Below are positions 1 to 7,998 of a DNA stretch of 64,000 nt, one piece after another. The position numbers were made by a program, and so were the translations under genes. Position 1 is the stretch's first letter. Every line of letters starts with the position of its first letter. Origin of the DNA: an uncultured Clostridia bacterium (lineage in GTDB: Bacteria; Bacillota; Clostridia; TANB77; CAG-508); the NCBI GenBank assembly GCA_904381285.1, contig CAJFII010000004.1:1-64000 (forward strand), in the 5' to 3' direction. The notes under the pieces are model-generated. The model was not told the DNA's origin, ran no database searches, and was given only the letters and a program-made list of their open reading frames with translations.

Positions 1-355
1 TTGCCCATCTTCTAAATTGAATTGCTCTATCTGTATTTACTCTATATCCAACAGAGATTACTGCATCTAAATTGTAATACTTTACTTTTCTTTTTACTTT
101 TCTGTTTCCCTCTTTTTGAACTAGTAAGAAATCCTTACTAGTTGAATTTTCATCAAGTTCATTACTACTATATATATCTTGAAGATGCATAGTTATATTA
201 TTCCTTGTAGTATTAAATAATTCTCCTAACGCTTTTTGAGTTAGCCATAAATCTCCATCTTCAAAACGAACTTCAATTCCATGTTCTTTTTTCTGTTGTT
301 CGAATATTAGAAATTCTGCTGAACTACTTCTTATATATAAATCTTTATTACTCAT
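1..355 (-). CDS. RhuM family protein (partial, C-terminus beyond window)
   Basis: The first 118 residues of a RhuM-type protein are present; the rest lies left of position 1. The start at 355 follows a clear ribosome site, GAGGTG. Visible family features are an N-terminal segment with EVRFEDGDLWLTQKALGELF, then TRNNITMHLQDI and VKYYNLDAVISVGYRVN. This is the helix-turn-helix-like core shared by RhuM and phage antirepressor-like proteins. The family is found in pathogenicity islands and prophages; its biochemical role is unsettled. No in-frame CGG codon occurs in the visible part. Confidence 0.85.
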   Translation of the reverse strand, partial: MSNKDLYIRSSSAEFLIFEQQKKEHGIEVRFEDGDLWLTQKALGELFNTTRNNITMHLQDIYSSNELDENSTSKDFLLVQKEGNRKVKRKVKYYNLDAVISVGYRVNTDRAIQFRRWA

Positions 356-589
356 TTTAAAATTCACCTCTATTTATTTGTTACATATTATCAAACTTTT
401 GTTCTTTTGTCAATCAGTTTACATCCAATTATTAGAAATTTTTCTATAAAAATAAGCATTAGCATTTATACTCGCTAATACTTATAAATTTATATCATTT
501 ATTCTGTTAAATAAATCGTTACATTTTTTTGTATACCTATCTAGCTCCTTCATATCTGATTCACTATACATATGATAGGATTCATTAAA

Positions 590-1516
590 TTAGCCTATAG
601 TTTCTTTTAGCCAATCTAAAATTAAATAATATACTTCTTCTTTATTTATCTCGTTTAGCATTTCATGTCTTCCATCCTTAAATAATCGTATTTTTACTTT
701 ATCTAGTCCTGCTTTTTTTAACATATTATAAACTCGTATTACGCCTTTAGCATTCTCACCTACAGGATCTTTATCTCCTGAAAATATTAAAACTGGAATT
801 TTCAAAGTTTTGTTAATATTCTTTTGTTTTGATAAATAATATGTTCCATTTAACAAATCATAATATGCTATAGCTGTAAAATTTTTCCCACATTTAGGGT
901 CTTTTTGATATTTATCTACTACCCCCTTATCCCTTGTTGTCCAATCTGCATTTGTTCTATTAGGTTTAAATTTTTTATTAAATGACCCTGTTACTAAGTA
1001 TTCTAAAACTTTACTTTTATATCTTTTGCCTCTAAAAAACATTATTAATTTAGTAATCATTTTTCCTAATATTAATAATCCACCTTTTTGTCCACTTGTC
1101 CCAGAAATAATCATCCCCGAAAGATTATCTTTATATTTTGTTACATATGTTCTTACTAGTAATGAACCCATGCTATGTCCCATTATAACATATGGTAGAT
1201 TAGGATATTGTTTTTGAATTTGGTTTTGCAATATATGGATATCTTCTACCAATCTATCCCAACCATCTTTATCTGCAAAATATCCAAAGTCCTCTTCCTT
1301 TTTTACAGTATTTCCATGTCCTAGATGGTCATGTCCAACAACAATATATCCACACTCAGAAAGTAAATTTGCAAATTCATCATATCTTCCAATATGTTCT
1401 TGCATTCCATGTACTAACTGAATAATTCCCTTATATTCCGTTACATCCTTATTTATCCACTTTTGTGCATATACCTTATTCCCTGTAGAGGAAGTAAAAT
1501 AAAAACTTTCTACCAT
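590..1516 (-). CDS. alpha/beta hydrolase, monoacylglycerol lipase / lysophospholipase type
   Basis: Serine hydrolase of the Hydrolase_4 family, about 308 residues. Visible features: the oxyanion segment LVHGMQEHIGRY near residue 35, the nucleophile elbow GHSMGS near residue 112, the Asp region IFSGDKDPVGEN, and the catalytic His in FKDGRHEMLNE near the C-terminus. No signal peptide is seen, so it is probably cytoplasmic and acts on monoacylglycerol or lysophospholipid esters. A GTG at 1531 is in frame, but GAGGAG eight bases before the ATG at 1516 makes 1516 the better start. It ends in a short gap beside the RhuM gene. Confidence 0.85.
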   Translation of the reverse strand: MVESFYFTSSTGNKVYAQKWINKDVTEYKGIIQLVHGMQEHIGRYDEFANLLSECGYIVVGHDHLGHGNTVKKEEDFGYFADKDGWDRLVEDIHILQNQIQKQYPNLPYVIMGHSMGSLLVRTYVTKYKDNLSGMIISGTSGQKGGLLILGKMITKLIMFFRGKRYKSKVLEYLVTGSFNKKFKPNRTNADWTTRDKGVVDKYQKDPKCGKNFTAIAYYDLLNGTYYLSKQKNINKTLKIPVLIFSGDKDPVGENAKGVIRVYNMLKKAGLDKVKIRLFKDGRHEMLNEINKEEVYYLILDWLKETIG

Positions 1517-1555
1517 CTTTCTTCTCCTCACATTTTTTTACATTTTACCATAATA

Positions 1556-1599
1556 AAAAAGTTTTTCCAAGTTTTATTTACTATTCGGAAAAACTTTTT
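1556..1599 (-). terminator. intrinsic terminator after the P-loop gene
   Basis: A 13-base-pair stem (1556-1568 with 1587-1599) has AAAAAG on one side and CTTTTT on the other. It lies directly after the stop of the P-loop gene and before the lipase gene. Both flanks are A/T rich, so it may act in either direction. Confidence 0.7.
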
Positions 1600-1602
1600 A
1601 TC

Positions 1603-2260
1603 CTATATGTTTTGCAAAATTTCATTTACTAATTGTTCAATTTTCTCATTTCGATAATAACTTGTATCAATAAATGGTAAATTGTATTTTTTACATTCCT
1701 CTTTTAAATATTTACTCAAATTATAAAATCTTTCACAACGTTCCATTAATTCTTCATCCGAAAGATAGTATGTATATTCATTTTCTGTATCATTTTTGCG
1801 AATTCTTTCAAAATTCTCTTTTGGTGTTAAATCTGCACAACCAAAAAAATATGCTTTTGTTAGCTTATTATTTATCTTTTCTATATAGTCTTTTGGAGTT
1901 AATTCAAGTATGTCAACTGCTAGTGCATATGGCAATTTATCATAGTTATTTGCCTCCAAAGCAGCATTTAAAAATGGAGAAATTTTGTTGCTCATTTCTT
2001 CTACCATAGTATCAGGATTCGTGGTATATGTTGTAATTCCTAATCCGTGGATATACTTCTTCAAAAGCTGATATAATTGCATCCATACAAAGATGTTGAT
2101 ATTTATTTGAATTAGATAACTTCATGCAAGCCGTTGTTTTTCCTGTTCTTGGAACACCTGCTATAATAATATGTTTTTGTATTTCACCTTTTTCAATTTT
2201 TTCTTGCCTTATTTTTCTACTTTCTTCATATTTTTTTCTACTTGTTGTATATGTATCCAT
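1603..2260 (-). CDS. P-loop ATP-binding protein (AAA/adenylate-kinase-like), read through one +1 shift
   Basis: Two reading frames join to give about 218 residues. The first frame carries a Walker A, GVPRTGKTT, near residue 36 and runs to CGG codon 72. The second frame carries the C-terminal half with TKAYFFGCADLT and an ERCERFY helix. Skipping the C of CGG at 2047 gives VYP-G-LGI and one continuous protein. Unshifted reading stops 11 codons past the CGG. The protein resembles small clostridial nucleoside-kinase-like ATPases that share the adenylate kinase fold; the substrate is unknown. It is either a translationally recoded gene (see findings) or a frameshifted pseudogene. Confidence 0.7.
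2045..2047 (-). other. in-frame CGG, +1 shift site 1 (P-loop protein)
   Basis: Codon 72 of the upstream frame is CGG, preceded by CCA. Dropping its C leaves GGA-TTA-GGA and reaches the open downstream frame. The context is CCA C GGA TTA. Confidence 0.75.
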
Positions 2261-2297
2261 CCTATTTTCATCTCCTTTCTATGTCAACATAGACCTT

Positions 2298-2888
2298 CTA
2301 TTCTTCTATATATGCTTTCGACTTTAATGCATATTCAATTTCTCTTACTTTTCTTAATAACGAGTAAAACAATGGTCCCATAATGTAATTGATGTGTGTT
2401 ATTTGATTTCGCAAACTCATATTAAAACCTTTTGCTATTAAGCTATATCGTATATTTTGTATTTCTTGTTTTATAATTGGGATAAAAGTAATAGCAAGAC
2501 TTACCATTATTCCAATGTTATCAATATTTACCCCAAACCATTTTAAAGGAAATAATAAAGTCTTAACTGCTTTTGCAAGTTTTCCAGCAGTTGTTGTTTT
2601 TCCAAAAATATATGTCAAATGGCAAACCATAATTAATCGGATTCCTATTTTAATTGCATCTAATAATCCCATAACCCATATATCAATTATAACTGTAAAC
2701 AATATAAATGGCAATAAATAAAAAAGCGTTTTAAATGCATCCTTTGCAGAAATATGACATAATAACATAAATATTAGTTGAAGTATAAAAATACCAATTA
2801 ATACATATATATCTTGAATGAAAAATAACATAATTGTATAAATAATAAACGTAATAAATTTTAAAACTGTTTTTATTTCTGTTTTCAT
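2298..2888 (-). CDS. ecfT: energy-coupling factor transporter transmembrane subunit EcfT
   Basis: Membrane scaffold subunit of an ECF vitamin transporter, 196 residues with about five hydrophobic segments. It is shorter than the 250-270 residues usual for shared EcfT proteins. The C-terminal coupling region shows IAKGFN near residue 155 and LKSKAY near the end, degenerate forms of the Ala-Arg-Gly motifs that contact the ATPase. It overlaps the end of ecfA by four bases, and folT and folC lie upstream in the same direction. This suggests a transporter dedicated to folate. Confidence 0.85.
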   Translation of the reverse strand: MKTEIKTVLKFITFIIYTIMLFFIQDIYVLIGIFILQLIFMLLCHISAKDAFKTLFYLLPFILFTVIIDIWVMGLLDAIKIGIRLIMVCHLTYIFGKTTTAGKLAKAVKTLLFPLKWFGVNIDNIGIMVSLAITFIPIIKQEIQNIRYSLIAKGFNMSLRNQITHINYIMGPLFYSLLRKVREIEYALKSKAYIEE

Positions 2889-3701
2889 ATCTTATATCCT
2901 TTTACTAATTTTTGAATAAGTTCTTGCATAGTCCATTCTTCTAGCTCTATTTTAATATTTTTCTTTTTTAATTCTTGAAGTAATGAAATAATTTCTGGTA
3001 TTTTAATATCACTTTGTTCTATTTCTTCAATATGATCTAAAATATCAACTTTTGCAAAAGAATCTTTAATTATTCCATCTTCCATAACCCAAATTTCATC
3101 TGATAATAGTATTTCATCAATAATATTTGTAATGTAAATAATCGTATAACCTTCTTTTTTTAATCTTTTTACAATTTCATATACTTCTTCTTTTCCTTTT
3201 GGATCAAGCATAGCTGTTGGCTCATCTAACACAATGTACTTTGTTTGCATAGCAAGAACAGTTGCAATCGTTAATCTTTGTTTTTGACCTAATGAAAGTG
3301 TATATGCTTCTTGTTTTTCCTTTCCTTCTAGTCCAACTTTTTTTAATGCTTCTTTTATTTTCTCTTCTATATTTTCTAATTTTAAATTTTCTAGTGGAAA
3401 TCTTATTTCATCTTCAATAGAGTTAAAAATAATTTGATTCTCTGGATTTTGAAATACAATTCCCACTTCTTTACGAATAGATAAAAAATCTTCTTTTCTT
3501 TTTGTATTTTTTTCTTCGATGAAAACATCCCCACTTGTTGGTTTCACAATTCCTGCAATAATTTTAGCAAGAGTTGATTTTCCGTGAACCATTTTTTCCA
3601 ACCACACAAATAAACTGTCCCGGATTTATTGTTTTATTAATATCTTTTAAAATTTTATTTTTCTTTTCATAACCATAACTTACATTTTTTAATTCAATCA
3701 T
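2885..3701 (-). CDS. ecfA: ECF transporter ATPase EcfA, read through one +1 shift in the Walker A motif
   Basis: ABC-type ATPase of the energy-coupling factor module, about 271 residues when the shift is applied. It starts at 3701 with MIELKNVSYGYEKKNK. After VVGKNGS the frame meets CGG; skipping the C gives GKNGS-G-KSTL, a normal Walker A. Later motifs are the Q-loop VFQNPENQ, the signature TLSLGQKQR, and Walker B YIVLDEPTAMLD. Without the shift translation stops six codons later, inside the ATP-binding loop, so an unshifted product cannot work. Only one EcfA gene is seen here, whereas most ECF modules have two. Confidence 0.85.
3582..3584 (-). other. in-frame CGG, +1 shift site 2 (ecfA Walker A)
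   Basis: Codon 40 of ecfA is CGG in the context TCA C GGA AAA TCA. Skipping the C restores the invariant glycine before Lys-Ser-Thr. This is the site where the identity of the inserted residue is best constrained. Confidence 0.85.
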
Positions 3702-3731
3702 ACTTTTTTACAGTTTCTTAAACCGTACTCC

Positions 3732-5009
3732 TCATTTCTTTAAATTTTGTATTACCTCTTGGTAAGTATAAAAACTTCCCACAATAAATACGACTTCATC
3801 TTTACACTCTTGTTTACATTTATTTATAGCATTTTCTAATGAATCCATATAAATATTATCTTTTCTATATTTTAATGCTTCTTCATATAATGTCTCTTTT
3901 TCTACATAGCATTTAACTTCATCTTTATCTTTTGTCCCATCTGTAAAAATAAAGCTTGCATCTTTATCTTCAATTAATTCTTTTATGACTGTTTTATAAT
4001 CTTTTGTTTTTAATATTGAAATAATATATATTTTTTTATTTTGAGGATAATATTGTTTTATTGTTTCCTTTAAATTTTGTATTGCCGCTTCATTATGACC
4101 TCCATCAAATATCATTAATGGATATTCATATATTTTTTCAAATCTAGCTTTATGTACTACCGTTTTTAATCCATTTTCTATCGCTTCTTCTGGTATATTA
4201 TATCCTTTATTTTGTAAAATTTTTATTGCTTCTAATACCATACAAGCATTTCCTATTTGTTTTTTTCCTTTTAAATTAATTTCAATTTGTTTTCCTTTAT
4301 AATGAAATATTTGATATTCTCCATTATACTCTGGTTTACTCCAATCTTGTGGAGAAATAAGGTGTAACATATTATTTTTTTGTTTACATGTTTGTTCTAT
4401 AATTTCATTTACTTGTGGTTCTTGTTTAATAAATATTGTTTCTGAGTTTTGTTTAATAATACCAGCTTTTTGTATAGTAATTTCTTCTAAAGTTTTTCCT
4501 AAAATATCCATATGGTCATAACCAATAGATGTAATCATTGATATCATAGGATACACAATATTAGTACAATCACATAGTCCTCCCAAACCTGTCTCCATGA
4601 TAACAATATCACATTTTTTGCTTACAAAATGTAATAAAGCAACTGCTGTTTCTAATTCAAATAAAGTTACTTTTACACTATGATTTTCATTATATTGTTC
4701 AACAATTGGATTCATAATTTTAATATATTTTTCTAATTCTTCATCTGATATCTCTTGATGATTTACACAAATTCTTTCATTAAATTTAATAATGTGTGGA
4801 GACATAAATTTCCCAACAATATATCCCGCTTTTTCTAAAACATTGGATAGCATTTCACAAACACTACCCTTTCCGTTAGTTCCTGCAACATGAACAATTT
4901 TTAGTTTGTTTTGTGGAAAATCAAGCTGTTCCATAAAATATTGTATAGCTTCTAATGTTGGTCCTTTTGTCCCTTTATAAAATTTAGATAAATATGTATT
5001 TGTTTCCAT
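3732..5009 (-). CDS. folC: folylpolyglutamate synthase / dihydrofolate synthase
   Basis: Mur-ligase-family enzyme that adds glutamate to folates (and may make dihydrofolate), trapping imported folate in the cytoplasm. The ATP loop HVAGTNGKGSVCEML lies near residue 40, followed by the omega-loop region KFMSPHI and ETGLGGLCDCTN, and the C-terminal domain begins near FDGGHNEAAI. The start is uncertain: 5009 has AAAGGA upstream at wide spacing, while 5042 has no visible ribosome site. It sits between folT and ecfA, which ties the operon to folate uptake. Confidence 0.9.
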   Translation of the reverse strand: METNTYLSKFYKGTKGPTLEAIQYFMEQLDFPQNKLKIVHVAGTNGKGSVCEMLSNVLEKAGYIVGKFMSPHIIKFNERICVNHQEISDEELEKYIKIMNPIVEQYNENHSVKVTLFELETAVALLHFVSKKCDIVIMETGLGGLCDCTNIVYPMISMITSIGYDHMDILGKTLEEITIQKAGIIKQNSETIFIKQEPQVNEIIEQTCKQKNNMLHLISPQDWSKPEYNGEYQIFHYKGKQIEINLKGKKQIGNACMVLEAIKILQNKGYNIPEEAIENGLKTVVHKARFEKIYEYPLMIFDGGHNEAAIQNLKETIKQYYPQNKKIYIISILKTKDYKTVIKELIEDKDASFIFTDGTKDKDEVKCYVEKETLYEEALKYRKDNIYMDSLENAINKCKQECKDEVVFIVGSFYTYQEVIQNLKK

Positions 5010-5064
5010 ATTATTTATTGTTCCTTTCCCAATAGCATTCATCTAATAAAAACAATAAAGTTTA

Positions 5065-5616
5065 TTATTTTTCAGGATCTTCAACCTCTTCTTCATATAG
5101 ATAACGATTTACTATTGGTCTTGTTATTTTTTCTAAAAAGAAAATTGTTATAATTCTAATTGGGAACATGACAACTTGTGCAACTACTCTACTAGCAACA
5201 ACTACTAAATATGCTTTTCCATATAAAATGTTTAGCCAAATAGAAACAATAAAAATTTCAACAACTCCTAATACCAATAGATTGCTTATAATAAGCTTTA
5301 TTATGAATTTTTTATTACTAATTTCTTCTCCTGGTTTTTTGTATAAAAATATTCCATAAATTAATCCTGAAAGTCCTGCACTCACAGTAAAACCTGGAAA
5401 ATAAGTTCCAAATGGAAATAGTATCGCTCCAATAAAATCGCCAAGTGCTGCTATTAATGTACTGTATTTTGGTCCTAACCAAATAGCTGCCATCATAATT
5501 GGTACAAAAGAAAAGCTAATTACTAATAGAGGTGTTTTAATAGAAATAAATCTATTTAACACAATTAGTAATGCTAACAAGATTCCTGATAAAATTACTT
5601 TTTTTAATTTTGACAT
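5065..5616 (-). CDS. folT: folate ECF transporter substrate-binding subunit FolT
   Basis: S-component of an ECF transporter, 183 residues with about six membrane helices. The N-terminal LSGILLALLIVLNRFISIKTP and the following FVPIMMAAIWLGPKYS and LGDFIGAILFPFG match the FolT subfamily, consistent with the adjacent folC. It is first in the operon folT-folC-ecfA-ecfT. The ribosome site AGGAGG (5625-5630) overlaps the base of a 10-base-pair hairpin, so translation may be structure-controlled. Confidence 0.85.
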   Translation of the reverse strand: MSKLKKVILSGILLALLIVLNRFISIKTPLLVISFSFVPIMMAAIWLGPKYSTLIAALGDFIGAILFPFGTYFPGFTVSAGLSGLIYGIFLYKKPGEEISNKKFIIKLIISNLLVLGVVEIFIVSIWLNILYGKAYLVVVASRVVAQVVMFPIRIITIFFLEKITRPIVNRYLYEEEVEDPEK

Positions 5617-5624
5617 AAAAAAAT

Positions 5625-5655
5625 CCTCCTTTAAATTTTTTCCGCAAATTTAAAG
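5625..5655 (-). promoter_or_regulatory. hairpin touching the folT ribosome binding site
   Basis: A perfect 10-base-pair inverted repeat pairs 5629-5638 with 5646-5655 around a seven-base loop. The folT Shine-Dalgarno sequence occupies 5625-5630, so two of its bases lie in the stem. This could modulate folT initiation. The region upstream to 5926 holds the divergent folT/fadD promoters but no further gene; I do not recognise a THF riboswitch in it. Confidence 0.5.
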
Positions 5656-5926
5656 AAGAAAGACGTACTTTTATTTTCGTTTTCTTAAAACAATAAATAG
5701 CGGAATGCGAAAACAAATATGCGAATTTCTTCTTGCCCAAGTAACAACTTCCCGTCTACTTGGTCTTTACAATTTATTTTCTACTCTATTTTCTATATTT
5801 CTACATATTTCTTATCTATCATATATCTTTTTTTTTATTTGGTCAATAGTTTTTTCTTTTTTCTATTGTTTTTTTATGGAAATAAGTATAGAATAAGTAA
5901 AGATTTATATTATGGAGGTATTTTTC

Positions 5927-7662
5927 ATGCAAGAACTATCAAGAAGTAAGTTATATGAAATTGAAAAAGTTGCTAATTTTAAGGAACTTATTAATCGTTC
6001 AGCTAAGTTATATCCTAACAAGACTGCTTTTATTTATAAAAAAAATCCTAAAGATACTACATATATTACACATACTTATACAGACTTAAAAGAAGATGTT
6101 CGGAAATTTAGGTACTAGCCTTATTCATTTAGGACTAAAAGGAAAACGTATTGCTATTATTGCACCAAATCGTTATGAATGGTGTATAAGCTATCTTGCT
6201 GTTACTACCTCTCGGTATGATAGTTGTTCCACTTGATAAAGCTCTTCCAGATAACGAAATTGAAAGTTCTGTTATTCGTAGTGAGGTAGAAGCTGTTATA
6301 TTTGATAAAAAATACTTAGATGTTTTTAAAAACTTACAATCTAATCCAGATTGCAAACTAAAACAGTTTATTTGTATGGATTTTGAAGAAGATAATGAAG
6401 AAGTTCTTTCTCTTTCTAGTTTAATAGAAAAAGGAAAAGATTTACGTGACCGTGGTGATAAAAGTTATGATGAAGTAATTATAGATAATACTGGTATGAC
6501 AATTATGCTATTTACATCTGGAACAACTTCTCTTGCAAAAATTGTCATGCTATCTCAGCATAATATTTGTTCTAATATTTATTCAACAGGTTGTATTGCA
6601 AAAGTAACTTCTGAAGATACTTTTCTTTCATTTTTACCTTTACACCATACATATGAATCTACTACAACCTTTTTATATGGACTATATTCTGGTATTACAA
6701 TTGCTTTTTGTGATGGACTTCGTTATGTTTCACAAAACTTAAAAGAATATAAAGTAACTGGATTTGTGTGTGTACCTTTGATATTAGAAGCCATGTATAA
6801 AAAAATACAAAAAGGAATTAAAGAAAAACATTTAACAATACCATTTAAAATTTTAACTGGTATTTCAAACTTCTTATTAAAATTTGGAATTGATGTAAGA
6901 AGGAAATTATTCAAATCTGTTATTAACGAATTAGGCGGACATCTTAGAATTGTTATTTATGGTGCTGCACCTATGGATAAATCGACAATTAAAGGTCTTA
7001 AAAATATAGGAATCGAACTTCTAAATGGTTATGGTTTAACAGAAGCTTCTCCTATTGTATCTGCTGAAAATGATAAATACCAAAAACCTGGTTCTGTTGC
7101 TTTTGCTCTTCCAGAAGTTGAAGTCAAGATAGATAAACCAAATGAGCAAGGAATTGGTGAAATCTTAGTAAAAGGACCTAATGTTATGCTTGGTTATTAT
7201 GATAATAAAGAAGCAACTGATGAAGTATTGGTTGATGGCTGGTTCCATACCGGAGATTTGGGCTACTATGATAAAGAAGGTTATTTGTTTATTACCGGAA
7301 GAAAAAAGAATGTTATTGTTTTAAAAAATGGTAAAAATATTTATCCAGAAGAACTTGAAATTTTAATTGCAAGACTTCCATATGTAGCAGAAAATATGGT
7401 CTTTGGTAGACCAACTGATAATAACGATTTAGAAATTAATGCTAAAATTGTATATAATACTGAATATATGGAACATTCTTATCCAGATAAAAATGTTAGC
7501 GATTACAAAGATATTATTTGGAATGATATTAAAGAAATTAATAAATCTCTTCCAGCTTACAAACATATAAGAAATATTATTGTTACAGATGAACCTATGA
7601 TTAAAACTACTACTCAAAAGGTAAAACGAAATGAAGAACTAAAAAAGATATTAGGAGAATAA
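5927..7662 (+). CDS. AMP-dependent long-chain acyl-CoA synthetase, read through two +1 shifts
   Basis: Acyl-adenylate-forming enzyme that activates fatty acids with ATP and CoA, about 577 residues after two shifts. The start at 5927 follows GGAGG. The first CGG (6101) joins KEDV-G-NLGTSL, the second (6213) joins AVTTS-G-MIVVPLDKALP. The recovered protein aligns without gaps to the usual VVPLDKALP region of this family. Downstream are the AMP motif LFTSGTTSLAK, YGLTEASP, HTGDLGYYD and the C-terminal Lys region TTQKVKRNEELK. Without shifting, translation would end near residue 64. Plus-strand gene divergent from folT. Confidence 0.85.
6101..6103 (+). other. in-frame CGG, +1 shift site 3 (acyl-CoA synthetase, first)
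   Basis: Context GTT C GGA AAT TTA GGT. Skipping C gives V-G-N-L-G. The unshifted frame reaches TAG at the fifth codon counted from the CGG. Confidence 0.75.
6213..6215 (+). other. in-frame CGG, +1 shift site 4 (acyl-CoA synthetase, second)
   Basis: Context TCT C GGT ATG ATA. The CGG is in phase only after the first shift at 6101 has happened (111 bases, 37 codons later). A second C skip is needed to enter the long downstream frame. Confidence 0.75.
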
Positions 7663-7679
7663 TTCCTAATATCTTTTTT
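7641..7679 (+). terminator. strong terminator overlapping the end of the acyl-CoA synthetase gene
   Basis: A perfect 16-base-pair stem pairs 7641-7656 with 7664-7679 around a seven-base loop and ends in a T run. The stem includes the last codons and the stop codon lies in the loop. It separates this plus-strand gene from the convergent bofA-like gene. Confidence 0.85.
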
Positions 7680-7683
7680 AGTT

Positions 7684-7944
7684 CTATAAAATAAATTGTA
7701 ATATTGTTACAATTATAACTCCTGGAACTCCTAAAAATCCTACAAGTAGTGCTGTAATCCAATTTAAATCAATGACAAATCCAAAGTTTGCTCCAATTAG
7801 GTTAACAACAAAAATAATGATTCCTCCAACGATTCCATTAATAACAAGTTTGATAATTAGTTTCATTGGTAATGCTAATAATTTTAGCACAATAAATAAA
7901 ATTCCTACACCAATTAAAATTGGTAAAATCATTGTAAAATCCAT
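7684..7944 (-). CDS. BofA-family membrane protein (copy 1)
   Basis: Small 86-residue membrane protein with the BofA family C-terminal signature, WITALLVGFLGVPGVIIVTILQ, after two or three hydrophobic segments. In Bacillus BofA holds the SpoIVFB protease inactive in the outer forespore membrane until pro-SigK processing. In Clostridia the family is widespread even where that pathway differs, so the exact role is open. A second copy is at 35628-35900. It lies downstream of rng. Confidence 0.8.
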   Translation of the reverse strand: MDFTMILPILIGVGILFIVLKLLALPMKLIIKLVINGIVGGIIIFVVNLIGANFGFVIDLNWITALLVGFLGVPGVIIVTILQFIL

Positions 7945-7998
7945 CTTTTCCCCTCCTTTTCTTTTGCTTTCTATCTAGTATAATAGAATATTTTAACT

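Noticed and set aside
486-589. Short coding-looking stretch downstream of the lipase (YSESDMKELDRYTKKC)
   Set aside because: It is about 30 codons, with no ribosome site and no recognised family; it may be a remnant but cannot be supported as a gene.
5640-5790. THF riboswitch or T-box before folT
   Set aside because: The conserved blocks of the THF riboswitch and the T-box AGGGTGG motif are not visible; only simple stems are.
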